This document shows, one piece after another, positions 13,972 to 14,882 of a DNA stretch of 14,882 bases; within the stretch, counting starts at the first letter, position 1; each line of letters starts with the position of its first letter. Source of the stretch: JBAZJN01 sp041651295 (GTDB taxonomy: Bacteria; Patescibacteriota; UBA1384; XYA2-FULL-43-10; CAINNR01); contig JBAZJN010000025.1 of NCBI GenBank assembly GCA_041651295.1, positions 1 through 14,882 of the forward strand. The letters are read 5' to 3'. The position numbers and the translations under genes are program-made. Below the pieces are notes generated by a model. It was not told where the DNA came from. It made no database searches and saw only the letters and a program-made list of their open reading frames with translations.

Positions 13972-14643
13972 TTATTCCAAATTACTTTTTCCAATATTAC
14001 ATTTTGAACAAAGGGTTTGTAAATTTTCAAGCACCGTTTCGCCACCATTCGCCCAAGCTGTTTTATGGTCAACATGAAGTATAATGCTTGGATCGGTTGC
14101 TGGAGACCTGCCGCAACTTTTGCATTTGAAATTATCTTGTCTCATTACAACAAAACGCAGTCGCCAATTTATTGATCTCGAAGTCTTATGTTTTGTAATT
14201 GGTTCAGTCTCGGCTTCTTTTATTGCTTCTTCTGAGGAGGTATTTTTTTCGTTGTTTACATAAGCAACAAATTTTTCCAATGCTTTTCGCCATGTGCCGA
14301 AATGGTTTTCATAAGTGCCGACATGATATTTAGAAAGTGGTTTTTGGACTTCTGCGTATCGAGGTTGTCTCCCTAGTTTGCTCCAAATTTTTTCAAGATT
14401 TTTAAATAACTCTTCCTCAGGAAGATTCATTGGTGTTCTTGTTTTTTCCAACCCAGCTTTTTCTAAAGAATTAAACCAGCTGCCAAATCTACGAATATAT
14501 GTTGTAGTCCCATATTTCCCATGTTCATCGTTGTCGGTGCGGTTAAGAGAATTTTTATTAAGCTTCAAGGCGATACGTTTCAATTCAGCAATCAGCTCTT
14601 CGTTTGTAATCCCGCGATGATATTCTTCTAATTCAAATTTCAT
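13972..14643 (-). CDS. HNH endonuclease with two homing-associated repeats
   Basis: This 223-residue protein has two N-terminal helical DNA-binding-type repeats of the HNH-associated kind (residues 13-65, with RRFGSWFNSLEKAG, and 78-125, with HFGTWRKALEKF). A linker leads to a C-terminal HNH nuclease. The zinc knuckle is C174-x2-C177 with C212-x2-C215; the catalytic core is HVDH (190-193) in GG..VLENLQTLC with N207. All expected residues are present. Such proteins act as homing or defence nucleases; which applies here cannot be told. The ATG is chosen because a TATAAT box lies six bases upstream, predicting a leaderless message. It leads a short - strand operon with the membrane-anchored gene. 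Confidence 0.9.
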   Translation of the reverse strand: MKFELEEYHRGITNEELIAELKRIALKLNKNSLNRTDNDEHGKYGTTTYIRRFGSWFNSLEKAGLEKTRTPMNLPEEELFKNLEKIWSKLGRQPRYAEVQKPLSKYHVGTYENHFGTWRKALEKFVAYVNNEKNTSSEEAIKEAETEPITKHKTSRSINWRLRFVVMRQDNFKCKSCGRSPATDPSIILHVDHKTAWANGGETVLENLQTLCSKCNIGKSNLE

Positions 14644-14649
14644 GACTTC

Positions 14650-14655
14650 ATTATA
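14650..14655 (-). promoter_or_regulatory. -10 box of the HNH gene, predicted leaderless
   Basis: A perfect TATAAT (read on the - strand) lies six bases before the ATG of the HNH gene, so RNA would begin at about the start codon. No convincing -35 box is seen at 17 bases (TACATT is the nearest). Confidence 0.5.
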
Positions 14656-14710
14656 GCTTGATCAATGCAAATAATGTAGTCGGGTCAGCTCCGATACTAA
14701 ATACTCTTGG

Positions 14711-14742
14711 CGATTTAATGCAGATTCGAAGCCCTCTCGGTC
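14711..14742 (+). repeat. Direct repeat, copy 1 (with 12-base insert)
   Basis: CGATTTAATG (14711-14720), then 12 bases, then CCTCTCGGTC (14733-14742). The same two 10-mers occur fused without the insert at 14834-14853. Confidence 0.5.
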
Positions 14743-14833
14743 CCTCGATAAAAAGTGTTGATGGTAGCCCACTCCGGTCTTGGAACCGGGTTATAGAGGT
14801 ATTGTAAGGCTTATTTGAGCTATTTTACAAGCT

Positions 14834-14853
14834 CGATTTAATGCCTCTCGGTC
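14834..14853 (+). repeat. Direct repeat, copy 2 (uninterrupted)
   Basis: CGATTTAATG is joined directly to CCTCTCGGTC. It lies about 120 bases from copy 1; both copies are followed by an A-rich stretch ending in AGT. A five-base inverted repeat (GAGCT 14817-14821, AGCTC 14830-14834) borders it. Confidence 0.5.
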
Positions 14854-14882
14854 GGGTGTCAAAAAAGTAAAATGAGACAAAT

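Noticed and set aside
14715..14745. T-arm-like ATTCGAA, suggesting a tRNA or tRNA-end attachment site
   Set aside because: The flanking bases do not form a five-pair T stem closed by a G-C pair, and no acceptor, D or anticodon arm could be folded nearby on either strand.
1..14882. CRISPR array
   Set aside because: No regularly spaced repeat of 23-40 bases was seen; the only repeats are single pairs.

Overview
The window looks like part of a mobile defence island from a bacterium, probably of the Patescibacteria/CPR type. That placement rests on the style of the large serine recombinase (N-terminal YCLYARKS segment), compact genes of A+T-leaning composition, gene starts with few Shine-Dalgarno sequences, and several small membrane proteins of kinds common in that radiation. 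TGA acts as a stop (hsdS, hsdR and the gene between them end in TGA), so the standard code applies. The taxonomic placement is an inference. No rRNA, tRNA or CRISPR array was found.

Left edge (1-853): the C-terminal part of an unrecognised + strand gene, then a gap holding a weak terminator-like hairpin and a short possible gene remnant. Centre (854-10584, all - strand): one tightly packed gene convoy, transcribed from right to left. In order of transcription it holds hsdM (with an extra MerR-like helix-turn-helix at its N-terminus), a ThsB-like TIR gene, a small membrane protein, a second larger TIR gene, an unrecognised 191-residue protein, hsdS, a protein with a HEPN-like RNEYAH motif, hsdR, a YgjP/DUF45 zinc peptidase and a small multi-pass membrane protein. 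Spacings through the peptidase gene run from an 11-base overlap to a 5-base gap, so one transcript probably carries them all. A -35/-10 pair ahead of hsdM would start the RNA on the hsdM ATG (leaderless), and it is surrounded by repeated half-sites that look like operators.

Right (10736-14643): a divergent + strand large serine recombinase, a bidirectional terminator, and a convergent - strand group. That group is a two-repeat HNH endonuclease, a one-helix membrane-anchored protein, a HEPN-like protein and an unrecognised protein. Two copies of a G+C-rich element of about 65 bases, each with a near-palindromic core, bracket the last two genes like cassette borders. The final 240 bases hold a leaderless promoter for the HNH gene and a pair of short direct repeats.

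Main point: this is a type I restriction-modification locus with a TIR / membrane protein / TIR module inserted between hsdM and hsdS and a HEPN-like gene inserted between hsdS and hsdR. By analogy with the PrrC/RloC anticodon nucleases, which sit inside hsd loci and act when restriction is defeated, the inserted genes may form a second, cell-suicide layer that guards or is guarded by the restriction system. That functional link is inference; the gene order is read directly.
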